Positions 20,651-28,637 of a stretch of DNA of 64,000 nucleotides are shown here, piece by piece. The notes beneath the pieces are model-generated. The model had not been told where the DNA came from. It was given only the letters and a program-made list of their open reading frames with translations, and did no database searches. Positions within the stretch are counted from its first letter, which is position 1. Each line of letters begins with the position of its first letter. The position numbers and the translations under genes were made by a program. Source of the stretch: Puniceicoccaceae bacterium (GTDB lineage Bacteria > Verrucomicrobiota > Verrucomicrobiia > Opitutales > Coraliomargaritaceae); the NCBI GenBank assembly GCA_018402305.1, contig JAGYJE010000004.1, forward strand, positions 1 through 64,000, given 5' to 3'.

Positions 20651-22095
20651 TCGTAGCGTCGCCGCAGATTTGTCGGGAGGATACCCAACTCTTCGCGGTA
20701 TTTCGCCACCGTTCGGCGGGCGATCTTGATAGCCTTCGCTTTAAGTTGATCGACGATATTTTGGTCACTGAAAGGCTTCGCTGGATTTTCTGTTTCGATG
20801 ATATGTGAAATCATGTCTTTGATGGACTTATTGGAGACCGACTCACCGTTGCCCGCTGTGTAGCCCGGGGTGAAAAAGTATTTGAAAGGAAATACGCCGT
20901 GAGGCGTGCGAATGAATTTATTCGCAATCGCGCGGCTCACTGTCGTCTCGTGCACGCGGACCGTTTCCGCGATGGTGTTCATCGTCAGCGGGCGGAGTTT
21001 GGAAACTCCGGACTCGAAAAACTCATACTGAAATTTAAGAATTTCCCGGGTGATGCGCTCGATGGTTTGCTGGCGTTGCTCAATGGAATTTATGAGGAAC
21101 TTCCCTGAGCGCATTCGTTCCAGCATGAAATCTTTCTCGGCTTTGCTGAGTGTCCCCTTAGCCAGTAAATCCTTGTAAGTGCTGTTGATCCGGAGGCGCG
21201 GTATATAATCGCTGTTTAGGACGATCTGCCACTCGTCATATTCATCCTGATAGACAGTCACATCAGGTTCAATCACACGGTTGCTATCCGGGCTGAAGCG
21301 TTTGCCGGGAGCCGGATCCAGGGTGGAAATTTCCTCAATCGCGTCCTGAATAGCATCGGAGCTGGCCCCGGTTTTGCGTTTTAGCTCCGGCACGCGGCGG
21401 CGGATGAGCAAATCAAAATGGTCGCGAAGAATCGTGGTCGCGAGCGAATTTCCCCGCCCCCGAAGTTCCAATTGTGTGGCGAGGCTGTCCCGCATGTCCT
21501 CTGCTCCGATGCCTGCGGGGTCGAATTGCCGCAGAAGTGCGGCAGCACTTTGCACGCTTCCGTAGGGGATGCGTGAATTGAGGGCGATGTTGGAGAGCGT
21601 CTCGGTTAGGTAGCCATTATCGTCCAAACTACCGATCAGGAAGAAGAGGGCCTCGCGCTCTTCGTCGCTGCAGTCTGAGAGCTCGGCCTGCTCGATGAGG
21701 TGTTGTTGTAGAGAGACGCTTTGGGTCAGTGAATTGAGAAAGTGATCGCGCCGCTCTTCGTCTTCGGTGGTGTAGGTCTGCCCGCTGTTTTCCTGCGCAA
21801 ATTGTTCGCGCATGTCTTCGCTCATACGTTCGAGGACGCTGTAGTCCTCGGCGTTGAAGTCGAGTTCCTCATCGGCATCCCGCTCGTTTTCATTGGACGA
21901 TTCACGCTGTTCTTCCACGCTGATGCTCTCGATGGGCAGCTCTTCGAGGAGCGGATTGGCTTGGAGTTCCTCAAGGATGGAGGTGCGCAAGTCCATAGCC
22001 GGTGCCTGCAGTATCTTCAGGGAGTTGCGCAACTGAGGCGCGAGCACAAGTGTTTGAGCTTGCTTTTGAACCTGTTGGAAGCCTTGCGTGCCCAT
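20647..22095 (-). CDS. rpoN: RNA polymerase sigma-54 factor
   Basis: 482 residues with the three sigma-54 regions. Region I is Gln-rich ([15 protein letters not shown]) and contacts the activator. Region II is acidic ([14 protein letters not shown]). Region III has the core-binding domain, the helix-turn-helix ([19 protein letters not shown]) and the C-terminal RpoN box [14 protein letters not shown], which reads the -24 element. No enhancer-binding activator gene is seen beside it in this window. Confidence 0.96.
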   Translation of the reverse strand: MGTQGFQQVQKQAQTLVLAPQLRNSLKILQAPAMDLRTSILEELQANPLLEELPIESISVEEQRESSNENERDADEELDFNAEDYSVLERMSEDMREQFAQENSGQTYTTEDEERRDHFLNSLTQSVSLQQHLIEQAELSDCSDEEREALFFLIGSLDDNGYLTETLSNIALNSRIPYGSVQSAAALLRQFDPAGIGAEDMRDSLATQLELRGRGNSLATTILRDHFDLLIRRRVPELKRKTGASSDAIQDAIEEISTLDPAPGKRFSPDSNRVIEPDVTVYQDEYDEWQIVLNSDYIPRLRINSTYKDLLAKGTLSKAEKDFMLERMRSGKFLINSIEQRQQTIERITREILKFQYEFFESGVSKLRPLTMNTIAETVRVHETTVSRAIANKFIRTPHGVFPFKYFFTPGYTAGNGESVSNKSIKDMISHIIETENPAKPFSDQNIVDQLKAKAIKIARRTVAKYREELGILPTNLRRRYD

Positions 22096-22471
22096 CTTGA
22101 ATCATTAAAGTCGTTTTTTAGCGAATCCCAAGACCCTAGCCATGGGGTCCGTTTAAAATTTCGCAAGCAGAATTAACATTCTAGCATGAAAATTGCTACT
22201 AAGAATTTAAAAAACCGAGTGTGCGGGGTTTTCCCAGCTTGGTTTTTTTGTTTATCGGCCAGAGAATCCGCGTCCTTCCGCGTCCTTCCGCTTAAAAGGT
22301 TCTCAGGCTTCACACAGGTATTCGGCACATTCCCGGAGGCTGGTCTGCCTTTGAACAGCCCGTTATTCGGTTGCCTCGGAGGGAGTTTGACGGTGACCCA
22401 AGCCCGGTCCGGGAAACCGCCGATGAAGCCAAGCACATGACTGTGGACATGCCGTGATGCAGCGGCACCGA
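22096..22471. other. Intergenic stretch between comM and rpoN
   Basis: 376 bases. It contains a doubled 10-mer (CGCGTCCTTC twice, near 22270-22289). Short open frames exist here on both strands, but none has a recognisable family, a ribosome-binding site or neighbour-like codon use. It presumably holds the rpoN promoter and the comM 3' end; I can support nothing else. Confidence 0.5.
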
Positions 22472-24019
22472 TCAGTAAAACAAGTTGCGGTCGAGGCTGC
22501 GGTACTGAATCGCTTCGAGCAGGTGCGGGGTCTCGATTTTCTCGGTCCCTGCGAGGTCGGCGATGGTGCGGGCCACTTTAAGGATCCGATCATAGGCCCG
22601 GGCGGAGAGGGAGAGTTGCTCCATGGCTTGCTGGAGCAGGTCGCCCTGTTCTTTGTTGATCGCACAATGTTGACGAATCTGGCTATGCGACATACGGGCA
22701 TTGCAGCGGTCCGATGCGTGTCTGGTTTCATGGAACCGCGCGTTTTGCACCCCGCGCGCCTGCTCGCAGCGTTCGCGCATCACGGCCGAGCTTTCACCTG
22801 GTTGTGCATTACGCAGTTCCTCGATGCGCAGGGCGGGGGCCTCCACGTGCAAATCAATCCGGTCAAGAAGCGGACCGCTGATCTTTGAGCGGTAGCGTTG
22901 GATTTGTGGCACGGAGCATCGGCATTCCCGTGAGCTATCCCCCGTGTAGCCGCAGGGGCAGGGGTTCATTGCTGCGACGAGCATCACCGAGCAGGGTAGG
23001 GTGATCTTACCGGCGCTGCGTGAGATAGTGACTTGCCCGTCCTCCAACGGTTGACGCAGCACTTCCAAGGCCGAGCGCTTGAACTCAGGTAACTCGTCGA
23101 GAAAGAGTACGCCATTGTGCGCTAGCGAGACCTCACCCGGCCCAGGAATAGAGCCGCCGCCCAGCAAACCCACATCACTGATCGTGTGGTGAGGTGAACG
23201 AAAAGGTCTTTGAAAATAGCGGTTGTCGCTGGTTAGGGTGGTACCCGCCGCCGACTGAATACTAAGGATTTCGAGAAACTCATCCATCTGCGGCTGCGGC
23301 ATGATGGTGGGGATGCGCTTCGCGATCATGCTCTTCCCCGAGCCGGGGCTCCCGATCATGAGCAAATTATGACCGCCGCTCACCGCGATCTCCACAGCGC
23401 GGCGCACCGCGTGCTGGCCCTTGACCTCCGAAAAATCGATACGTTTGCTCTGGGGCGGTGCTTGAAAGAAGCTACTTTGGCGGCTAGGCAGCGGTTTTAT
23501 GATTTTCTCGTGATTGAGGAAGCGCACCGCATCGTCCAGGCTATCGACGGGGTAAACGGCAATACCGCTGACAAGGGCCGCCTCGTCGGCCGATTCTGTG
23601 GGGACGATGAGGCCCCGCTTCCCCAGCTTTTTTGCGAGCATCGCCATGGCGAGTGTGCCTTTCACCGGGCGCGTCTTTCCAGAGAGACTCAGCTCTCCGG
23701 CGATGAGGAAATTATCGAGCTCAGCACTTTCGCATTTTTTCATGCAAACCAGAATGGCCAATGCGATCGGCAAGTCGTAGGCGGGGCCCTCTTTGCGGAG
23801 GGTGCCGGGTGCCAGATTGATGGTTGTTCGCGTCAGCGGCGTACGGAAGCCACTGTTGTCCATCGCCGAAAAGACCCGGTCTTGGGATTCTTTAACCGCC
23901 GCGTCCGGTAGGCCGACGAGAATAAAGCGCAGCTCGCCAAATTCCCCCGTATTCACCTCGACCTGCACTGGATGTGCGTCGACCCCAACGAGCGCTGCTG
24001 AGTGCGTTACGCCGAGCAT
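22472..24019 (-). CDS. comM: YifB/ComM-family Mg-chelatase-like AAA ATPase
   Basis: 515 residues from the ATG at 24019. An N-terminal Lon-like domain ([15 protein letters not shown]) is followed by the AAA+ core with Walker [10 protein letters not shown], Walker [11 protein letters not shown] and a Mg-chelatase C-terminal domain with a Cys-rich block ([15 protein letters not shown]). ComM is a branch-migration helicase that helps integrate DNA during natural transformation. The gene borders the cassette island on its left side; the two are read in the same direction but about 140 bases apart. Confidence 0.92.
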   Translation of the reverse strand: MLGVTHSAALVGVDAHPVQVEVNTGEFGELRFILVGLPDAAVKESQDRVFSAMDNSGFRTPLTRTTINLAPGTLRKEGPAYDLPIALAILVCMKKCESAELDNFLIAGELSLSGKTRPVKGTLAMAMLAKKLGKRGLIVPTESADEAALVSGIAVYPVDSLDDAVRFLNHEKIIKPLPSRQSSFFQAPPQSKRIDFSEVKGQHAVRRAVEIAVSGGHNLLMIGSPGSGKSMIAKRIPTIMPQPQMDEFLEILSIQSAAGTTLTSDNRYFQRPFRSPHHTISDVGLLGGGSIPGPGEVSLAHNGVLFLDELPEFKRSALEVLRQPLEDGQVTISRSAGKITLPCSVMLVAAMNPCPCGYTGDSSRECRCSVPQIQRYRSKISGPLLDRIDLHVEAPALRIEELRNAQPGESSAVMRERCEQARGVQNARFHETRHASDRCNARMSHSQIRQHCAINKEQGDLLQQAMEQLSLSARAYDRILKVARTIADLAGTEKIETPHLLEAIQYRSLDRNLFY

Positions 24020-24157
24020 GCGGCCTCCATTGGTTGAAGAGTGATCATATTTACAGTTGTAAGGTTGGTCGGCCCAGGACCACAAGCAAATTTTACGGAG
24101 GGCAGAATGGGCTCATCGCCGTCCGATTCGACTCAGGTGTTTTCTGGCCAACGGTGA

Positions 24158-24207
24158 GCTGTGGCACGGAGTGAGCGAGGAACGAGCGAGCGGAGTTGTC
24201 CACCTGC
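24158..24207 (-). repeat. attC-like imperfect palindrome, site 1
   Basis: Read on the minus strand, the site starts 14 bases after the RelE stop. The 5' arm GCAGGTGGACAAC pairs with the 3' arm CGTGCCACAGC, leaving extra G, A and A bulged. The 3' flank reads CTCACCGTTGGCC. About 45 bases are nearly identical to site 2. It has the same bulge pattern as sites 2, 3 and 4 (see findings). Confidence 0.55.
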
Positions 24208-24220
24208 GACTTGATCGAAT

Positions 24221-24508
24221 TTATCTGTAGACGTCCTTTCGGTGACGCACACGTTCTACCTCGACCACGCAAACAGCATCTTCAATAAGATAAAGAACCC
24301 TGTAATCACCAACGCGAATTCTGTAAGAAGTTTCCGACCCTACCAGCTTACGACAGCCCACCGGCCCAGGGTCTTCTTCCAGTCTCTCAATAGCTTCGAT
24401 AATACTCGGCACTCTGGACTTGTCGATTCGGCGTAAATCCTTTTCCGCCGAGCGCAACGAACCGGAGTTGACTACCGCGACTGGATGGGCCCTCTTTCGT
24501 CCAGCCAA
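24221..24508 (-). CDS. RelE/ParE-family toxin, cassette gene
   Basis: The C-terminal 80 residues are a clear RelE-type mRNA interferase: RSAEKDLRRIDK at the start, PVGCRKLVGSETSYRIRVGDYRVLY in the middle, and the end RHRKDVYR. The start is uncertain: the frame is open up to 24670, and I place it at the TTG at 24508 (about 95 residues), overlapping the end of the DUF2442 gene. It is the third gene of a three-gene cassette (DUF4160, DUF2442, RelE) and is followed directly by attC-like site 1. Confidence 0.75.
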   Translation of the reverse strand: MAGRKRAHPVAVVNSGSLRSAEKDLRRIDKSRVPSIIEAIERLEEDPGPVGCRKLVGSETSYRIRVGDYRVLYLIEDAVCVVEVERVRHRKDVYR

Positions 24509-24783
24509 GCCTTCAACGATTTCTCTGATTCGTAGGAGGGGTTCCCCTTCAGAATCCCTGAGACGGACAAGTCCTCGTCGATTAAAGGCCAGTGGATGCC
24601 TGTGCCCCTCCCGATCAACTCGTATTTTTCTCTTTCGATTTGGGTCGCATGAGAAAGACGAGGATACCAAACCAATGGGACGGAGACCCGGCGTCCATCG
24701 ACCAGCGAAACCGTCAACTCGTCCTCAGTAACTTCGACTGCTGAAGCAACCGCTTCACGCTCAACTACGGCTAAAGAATTCAT
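24472..24783 (-). CDS. DUF2442 protein
   Basis: About 103 residues from the ATG at 24783; an alternative ATG at 24798 adds five. The core LTVSLVDGRRVSVPLVWYPRL and the IHWPLIDEDLSV block are diagnostic of DUF2442, a small domain that commonly travels with DUF4160 and is thought to be antitoxin-like. Its start overlaps the end of the DUF4160 gene and its end overlaps the RelE gene. Confidence 0.85.
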   Translation of the reverse strand: MNSLAVVEREAVASAVEVTEDELTVSLVDGRRVSVPLVWYPRLSHATQIEREKYELIGRGTGIHWPLIDEDLSVSGILKGNPSYESEKSLKAWLDERGPIQSR

Positions 24784-25000
24784 TCCATTTCGTTTCAATT
24801 TCAGTGTTATTTTCTTCTACCAGCTTTTCGATTTGTCGTAACTCCTTCGGGGGAAATCCAATAGTCACTGCCAAACGCACCGGCTGGACCCAAAACTTCG
24901 CCATATTGTCGTCACGCAATACGTGGACGTGGATCGGCTCATCCCCATCTGAGGCGTAAAAGAGGAACCTATAAGGTCCGATTCGAAGGACTGTCGGCAT
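24761..25000 (-). CDS. DUF4160 protein
   Basis: 79 residues. The pattern GPYRFLFYASDGDEPIHVHVLRDD, followed by AKFWVQPVRLA and ending in a short amphipathic helix, is characteristic of DUF4160. The family is paired with DUF2442 in many genomes and is suspected, not proven, to form a toxin-antitoxin-like pair. It is the first gene of the cassette delimited by attC-like sites 3 and 1. Confidence 0.85.
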   Translation of the reverse strand: MPTVLRIGPYRFLFYASDGDEPIHVHVLRDDNMAKFWVQPVRLAVTIGFPPKELRQIEKLVEENNTEIETKWNEFFSRS

Positions 25001-25059
25001 CTTTCAAATCTGCCCGATGGCTCATATACCTGCAACCCCTATTTTTTGGCCATCGGGGA

Positions 25060-25106
25060 GCTGAGTCATGGGTGTGGAGCGCAGCGGAACACTCATTGAC
25101 TCCAGC
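25060..25106 (-). repeat. attC-like imperfect palindrome, site 3
   Basis: On the minus strand the arm GCTGGAGTCAATGAGTGT pairs with ACACCCATGACTCAGC over 15 base pairs, leaving a G and an A bulged and one mismatch. The loop is TCCGCTGCGCTCC. The stop codon of the ParE-like gene lies inside the 5' arm. The arms differ from sites 1, 2 and 4, but the bulges fall in the same places. Confidence 0.6.
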
Positions 25107-25413
25107 GTCTTGTTCGCTCCTGGATCAGCCGCTCCTCGATCCGTTCCGGGTCTTGGCGACAATCCAATACTGCGTGAACAGAAACAAGGTCGTCTGCCAA
25201 GGTATAATAAATGGCATATGGGAAACGCTTCGACAACGCCCAGTAGAAACACTCAGATTTCTTTGAATGCACACCCGCGTAAAGTGCCAGTGAATCAATG
25301 TCCGAGTAGAGCGAATCCAAAAAATACTGGCCGACACCGCTTTCTTGATGCTCGTAGAAGGAATACCCATCTGCGAGATCCAGCTTGGCGTTGTCGAATA
25401 TTCGAATCCTCAT
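25093..25413 (-). CDS. ParE/RelE-family toxin
   Basis: 106 residues with the ParE-like pattern: RIRIFDNAKLDLADGYSFYEHQESGVG at the N-terminus, LDSLYSDIDSLALY, and the beta-strand block RFPYAIYYTLADDLVSVHAVLDCRQDP. The family poisons gyrase or cleaves mRNA. The ATG overlaps the stop of the upstream antitoxin gene by 4 bases, a standard toxin-antitoxin arrangement. The stop is inside attC-like site 3. Confidence 0.88.
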   Translation of the reverse strand: MRIRIFDNAKLDLADGYSFYEHQESGVGQYFLDSLYSDIDSLALYAGVHSKKSECFYWALSKRFPYAIYYTLADDLVSVHAVLDCRQDPERIEERLIQERTRRWSQ

Positions 25414-25628
25414 GAAACTCGGTCTCTAATCTCTCTTTTTGCAGTCTCCCAATCAGTGAACCCGACTTCTCCTGATTCGGCAAGCCGTGTCCGTTCTTCG
25501 AGAATGCGCCCATGCCAATCGGGTGGTGAATATCCGGCATTTGCGGTCGACAGATCAGTCCATATTTCTTCCATGATCCCGATTTTCTCCGTAACCGTCA
25601 TTTCTTTCAGTGGCAGCGCAATTTTCAT
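25410..25628 (-). CDS. Addiction-module antitoxin (TIGR02574-like)
   Basis: 72 residues of the 'addiction module component' type: EMTVTEKIGIMEEIWTDL followed by PPDWHGRILEERTRLAESGE. It is the antitoxin for the ParE-like toxin whose ATG overlaps its stop. A second, divergent member of this same family is found at 58441 in the other accessory region. Confidence 0.88.
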   Translation of the reverse strand: MKIALPLKEMTVTEKIGIMEEIWTDLSTANAGYSPPDWHGRILEERTRLAESGEVGFTDWETAKREIRDRVS

Positions 25629-25736
25629 GAAAGCATATTTACTGAATTCTATGTCGGCGTCAAGAGGGCGAATCCTTGCGTCTCGACCCTTTCACCCGAA
25701 TCCCAGAGCTGGTTTTCATCTTTTTTTACGAACGAA

Positions 25737-25786
25737 GCTGTGGCACGGAGTGAGCGAGGAACGAGCGAACGGCGTTGACCACCAGC
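25737..25786 (-). repeat. attC-like imperfect palindrome, site 2
   Basis: On the minus strand, GCTGGTGGTCAACG pairs with CGTGCCACAGC, leaving G, T and A bulged at the positions seen in site 1. The GTCAAC run resembles a degenerate RYYYAAC core. It lies at the left edge of the IS110-remnant region and just upstream of the antitoxin/ParE cassette. Confidence 0.55.
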
Positions 25787-26063
25787 GACTTCCATGAGAA
25801 GGGGTTAATCTGATGGTTAAATTTTCAATTTAGTAGCTATCTGTTAAAGGTGGATTGGTTAGATGTCGAGACGGATTCCCTGTGTCAGACTTCCATACGC
25901 ACTCTTGTTTGTGGCTTACCTTGCCGGTGCTCGTGGGTGTCCTGTCTCGGATGCTGCCAACTGGATCGCGCACTATGTGTGCGGAAGCGGTAAAACCTCC
26001 GCGTGCAGTCGCAGAACAACGCAGTCATCCGGACGGGACATGGGAATGGTCTCAAAAATCATC

Positions 26064-26494
26064 TTACGCAGCAAGCTCTTCTTTGATTGGCTGATTCGGG
26101 AACGGGCGATACTCTGCTTCAGGGTCTTTCCAGAGTGCCAACATCATCACTGCCAGTTTTCTGGCAGTCTTGACGACGGCTTTTTTCTTGGCGACCTTTG
26201 CACCCTTGGCAGCGGTCTTCAGGCCTGCGGCCTTCAGTGCTGAGGGTGGCCCGAACTGGCCTAGGGTATATTGAGCGCAGCTGACGAGCAGCCTTCGCAA
26301 CATCCGGTCCCCAGCCTTGGTAATGCGCATCGGTTTGTCCGTGTCTCCGGACTGATCTCTGCCCGGCACCAGACCGAGGAAGGGCCCCACGTCACGGGCT
26401 TTGTCAAAACGGTCCGGTGAGCCAATGATCAACACGAAGGCCAGTGCCGTGATCGGGCCGACTCCTGGAATCGTCATAAGCTTCCGGGCTTCGG
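26064..26494 (-). mobile_element. Truncated IS110/IS1111-family transposase
   Basis: The minus-strand frame carries the C-terminal Transposase_20 domain: RKLMTIPGVGPITALAF, DVGPFLGLVPGRDQSGD, MRITKAGDRMLRRLLV, and a Lys/Ala-rich segment before the end. Only about 140 of some 340 residues remain. The frame runs into a stop just before PEARKLM, so the N-terminal RuvC-like half is gone. Members of the IS1111-attC subgroup are known to insert in attC sites, which fits the location; membership of that subgroup is inference. Confidence 0.85.
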
Positions 26495-26806
26495 GGTATG
26501 GTCACTGGCTTCATCGTTGATGGCGACGTCGTAATCAACGGCAAATCCGCTACCGTCGTCGTAGCGATACACTTCTTTCCTTAATTCTTTTGATTTTCTT
26601 GGGTCAGTTATTGTCCAGCCCGACTCGTAGCACTCGAGCTCTTCATTCCAGTCACTATCCGTAAAGGGCATTCGTTCTTCTTCCCATGGCGGATCGAGTA
26701 GTTCTGAGGCGTGTCGATACCCATGTTCAATCACTTCGTCGATCCAACTGGTAACGAAATCTAAAATTTCTTCATCGGACGACTTAAGTGTTGGGCGTAA
26801 ATTCAT
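26474..26806 (-). CDS. Hypothetical acidic protein, C-terminus altered by the IS remnant
   Basis: 110 residues, very acidic, no recognised family (MNLRPTLKSSDEEILDF at the start). The last ten codons run through the junction with the IS110 remnant in another frame, so the native C-terminus has been replaced. It lies directly after attC-like site 7, consistent with being the gene of one cassette that was hit by the IS. Confidence 0.55.
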   Translation of the reverse strand: MNLRPTLKSSDEEILDFVTSWIDEVIEHGYRHASELLDPPWEEERMPFTDSDWNEELECYESGWTITDPRKSKELRKEVYRYDDGSGFAVDYDVAINDEASDHTPKPGSL

Positions 26807-26827
26807 TTTTTCTGACTATCGATGAGG

Positions 26828-26901
26828 CCAGGCACCCAGCCTGACGGGTTAGTGATTCAAATGGTTCTCGGATTTCCGGGCGAGTTACATGGGTTGACCT
26901 G
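26828..26901 (-). repeat. attC-like imperfect palindrome, site 7
   Basis: On the minus strand the 5' arm CAGGTCAACCCATG pairs with the 3' arm CTGGGTGCCTG, with T, A and T bulged. The BrnA stop codon is inside the site. The 3' part (CAGGCTGG, then CTGG, then CTCATCGATA) matches site 5 at the second locus almost base for base. Confidence 0.55.
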
Positions 26902-27151
26902 TGCCGACTTGTTCAGCTTTGAGTCGTTCAGACATCCAGACCTTCATTATGGACTGTCGTGTGACGCCAACACGCTTCGCTTCTTGATCCAACGAGTCAA
27001 TCATCCAGTTTGGTAAGTCCAGGTTGACTCTTCTCTGTTCTAGGTTGGGTCTGAAAGCCTGATCAAGATTCAAGAATTCAGTGATGTCTTCGCCGTCGTC
27101 AAAACGGCGATCCAATTCCTCAGCTGTTATGGTATGTTCTTTTTTCGCCAT
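26885..27151 (-). CDS. brnA: BrnA-type antitoxin
   Basis: 88 residues: a polar N-terminus (ITAEELDRRFDDGEDITEFL), then the C-terminal ribbon-helix-helix block RRVNLDLPNWMIDSLDQEAKRVGVTRQSIMK. This is the DNA-binding antitoxin that pairs with BrnT and represses the operon. It overlaps the end of brnT, and its stop lies within attC-like site 7. Confidence 0.88.
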   Translation of the reverse strand: MAKKEHTITAEELDRRFDDGEDITEFLNLDQAFRPNLEQRRVNLDLPNWMIDSLDQEAKRVGVTRQSIMKVWMSERLKAEQVGTGQPM

Positions 27152-27383
27152 TTCTCGCCCTTCTGCATGATATGATTCTTATTTTCTTTTCTCGATAGGT
27201 AAATATGGCCGTCCAGAGTTTGCCCATGTAGGTGGCAATCAAAGCGCTACGAGGCTCGGTTTCGCTTCGTGCCGGAACTTCGAGGGCTGTCACATCCCTC
27301 CAAAGCTCCTGAACTTCGACGAAGTCGATTCCATGCTTTGCCTTGTTTTTTGCGGACTTCACAGGGTCGAACTCAAAATCCAT
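27120..27383 (-). CDS. brnT: BrnT-type ribonuclease toxin
   Basis: 87 residues with the BrnT signature: FEFDPVKSAKNKAKHGIDF at the N-terminus, a middle strand region, and the C-terminal IISCRRARNGEKRTYHN block carrying catalytic Arg and Tyr. It is an mRNA interferase of type II systems. As the first cassette next to the integrase, it would be the most recently acquired or best expressed one if the locus is an integron. Overlap with brnA is 32 bases. Confidence 0.9.
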   Translation of the reverse strand: MDFEFDPVKSAKNKAKHGIDFVEVQELWRDVTALEVPARSETEPRSALIATYMGKLWTAIFTYREKKIRIISCRRARNGEKRTYHNS

Positions 27384-27692
27384 AAAGGTATAATTATTGA
27401 ATAATTATAGATTTCAATCTTTTTTTGCTGAACAGTTTTATTAGTGTATTCTGGAAGAATGATAGGGATTTTCGTGCGGGTGGCAAACCTAAAGCGCACA
27501 CGACCTTAAGCGGTTGATTTGTAATAGGCTACGCAATTTTGGTGGATATATCATCGAGGTGCCCACAGGCTAGATGAGTCAACATGTCACCTAACACGCG
27601 CGCGCGTGGCTTTTGTTGGATTTCAGGGCGGCGCGGTAAGTGAATTAAATTTTTGAAATTTTGCTTGAAATATGTGAACGTTTGAGCATTTA
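27384..27692. other. Divergent intergenic region with a possible attI-like core pair
   Basis: 309 bases between brnT (minus) and the integrase fragment (plus), which is where an attI site and cassette promoter would be expected. The stretch contains ACCTAAC at 27589-27595 and GTTGGAT at 27615-27621, which fit RYYYAAC and GTTRRRY, separated by a GC-alternating run. The spacing is shorter than known attC sites. I see no gene here. Confidence 0.35.
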
Positions 27693-27927
27693 ATGATCGA
27701 TATGAAAGTTACAGTCTCATTCCTCAACTGGTCGAATGCGCTGGCGGAAGCGCCGCTTTCCGCGAAAGAACGTAATCGCCATCGCATTATCATTCAATGG
27801 TTTCTGGGCTACTTAAAGCGGAAGGATTGCCCGGCTTCGGTGTATTCAGCGCGGCAGTTCATGGCCGAGCTGATCGAGACGCGCCGTCCCGAAGACTGGT
27901 CGCGTAAAAGACTTCGTCTCACGCGAC
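27693..27927 (+). pseudogene. Integron-type tyrosine recombinase, N-terminal fragment
   Basis: About 75 residues of the SAM-like N-terminal DNA-binding domain remain: FLNWSNALAEAPLSAKERNRHRIIIQWFLGYL, then a segment ending ELIETRRPEDW. This is the style of verrucomicrobial integron integrases. The frame then enters hairpin H1 of the inserted GIY-YIG element and continues as nonsense to 27974. The catalytic C-terminal part reappears at 28362; the middle (about 190 residues expected) is lost. Confidence 0.7.
27899..27927 (+). repeat. Hairpin H1 of the GIY-YIG element
   Basis: Outer stem GTCGCGT/ACGCGAC, asymmetric internal loop AAA versus C, inner stem AGAC/GTCT, triloop TTC. It lies exactly where the integrase N-terminal homology stops. 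The same architecture with compensating changes recurs at 28243 (inverted) and 28335 (direct). Confidence 0.8.
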
Positions 27928-27974
27928 TCTGTCCCACTCGATTTCGTAAGCGTGCTCAAGACCACGGTAATTAA

Positions 27975-28250
27975 ATGTTCTACGTCTACGTCTTACGGTC
28001 TGAACTAGATGCAGGACTTTACATCGGCTACACTTGTAATTTGAAGCGCCGATTACGCCAGCATACCTCAGGGGAATCTAAAGCAACCAGTTATAGGAGG
28101 CCATTGAAACTCATCTATTACGAAGCCTACCTCGAAAAAGAAGACGCTGAGGGCCGAGAACGGTTTTTAAAGAGTGGATCAGGTCGACGATATCTCAATA
28201 AACAACTGCGTCACTATTTTGAACGAAATCCAGATTTTAGAACCACGTGA
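27975..28250 (+). CDS. Small GIY-YIG nuclease-family protein
   Basis: 91 residues forming a single GIY-YIG domain: FYVYVLRS then LYIGYT (the GIY and YIG parts), NLKRRLRQH with the catalytic Arg, and the [11 protein letters not shown] end typical of the small UvrC-like/UPF0213 group. It is inserted in the integrase and bounded by hairpins; its TGA stop lies within hairpin H2. Whether such proteins mobilise DNA is not established. It differs from neighbours in being intact while the surrounding recombinase is broken. Confidence 0.88.
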   Translation: MFYVYVLRSELDAGLYIGYTCNLKRRLRQHTSGESKATSYRRPLKLIYYEAYLEKEDAEGRERFLKSGSGRRYLNKQLRHYFERNPDFRTT

Positions 28251-28269
28251 GACAACGTCTTTTACGTGG
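28243..28269 (-). repeat. Hairpin H2 of the GIY-YIG element (inverted)
   Basis: On the minus strand: outer stem CCACGT/ACGTGG, internal loop AAA versus C, inner stem AGAC/GTCT, triloop GTT. It is inverted relative to H1 and H3 and contains the stop codon of the GIY-YIG gene. Confidence 0.8.
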
Positions 28270-28334
28270 GGAATGGTTTTGGGTGTTTCCCATGCAGAGT
28301 TTATCGAAGGATCCCCGGGGGAGGCGGATGCGCC

Positions 28335-28361
28335 CCGCGTAAAAGGCTTCGCCTCACGCGG
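28335..28361 (+). repeat. Hairpin H3 of the GIY-YIG element
   Basis: Outer stem CCGCGT/ACGCGG, internal loop AAA versus C, inner stem AGGC/GCCT, triloop TTC. The inner stem carries a compensatory pair change (A-T to G-C) relative to H1. The integrase homology resumes right after it. Confidence 0.8.
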
Positions 28362-28620
28362 CTCGCGCCGGCGGCACCACATTTTACCCCGGGCGTATCA
28401 GAAGGAGCTGTCCGTAGCGGCGGTGAAAGCGGACATTCCGAAGCGGTCCAACTCGCACGTTTTGCGGCATAGCTTCGCCACACACCTGCTCGAAAATGGA
28501 GCAAATATACGCACCGTCCAGGAATTGCTCGGGCACACCTGCGTGGAGACGACGATGATCTACCTGCACGTCATGGAAGATCAAAAGGACGCGCTGCTCA
28601 GCCCGCTGGATAGTCTCTAG
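28362..28620 (+). pseudogene. Integron-type tyrosine recombinase, C-terminal fragment
   Basis: The fragment holds the end of a tyrosine recombinase. [19 protein letters not shown] is followed by the H-x-x-R box [15 protein letters not shown], the GHxxxxTTxxYxH box as [17 protein letters not shown], and a short tail. The catalytic His, Arg, His and Tyr are all there, but the first catalytic Arg and the middle of the protein are missing. With the N-terminal piece at 27693 it makes one integrase interrupted by the hairpin/GIY-YIG element. Any start codon upstream (28174) is only an accident of the open frame. Confidence 0.8.
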
Positions 28621-28637
28621 AGGGCGGATCTGAGATT

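Noticed and set aside
22173-22436. 87-codon minus-strand frame between comM and rpoN
   Set aside because: No family, no ribosome-binding site, repeat-containing DNA; treated as intergenic.
25855-26243. Plus-strand frames over the IS110 remnant
   Set aside because: They are antisense to the transposase fragment and have no family similarity.
28174-28361. Translation start of a complete recombinase at 28174
   Set aside because: The first 60 codons are the GIY-YIG gene end and hairpin sequence in another frame; recombinase homology starts only after H3.
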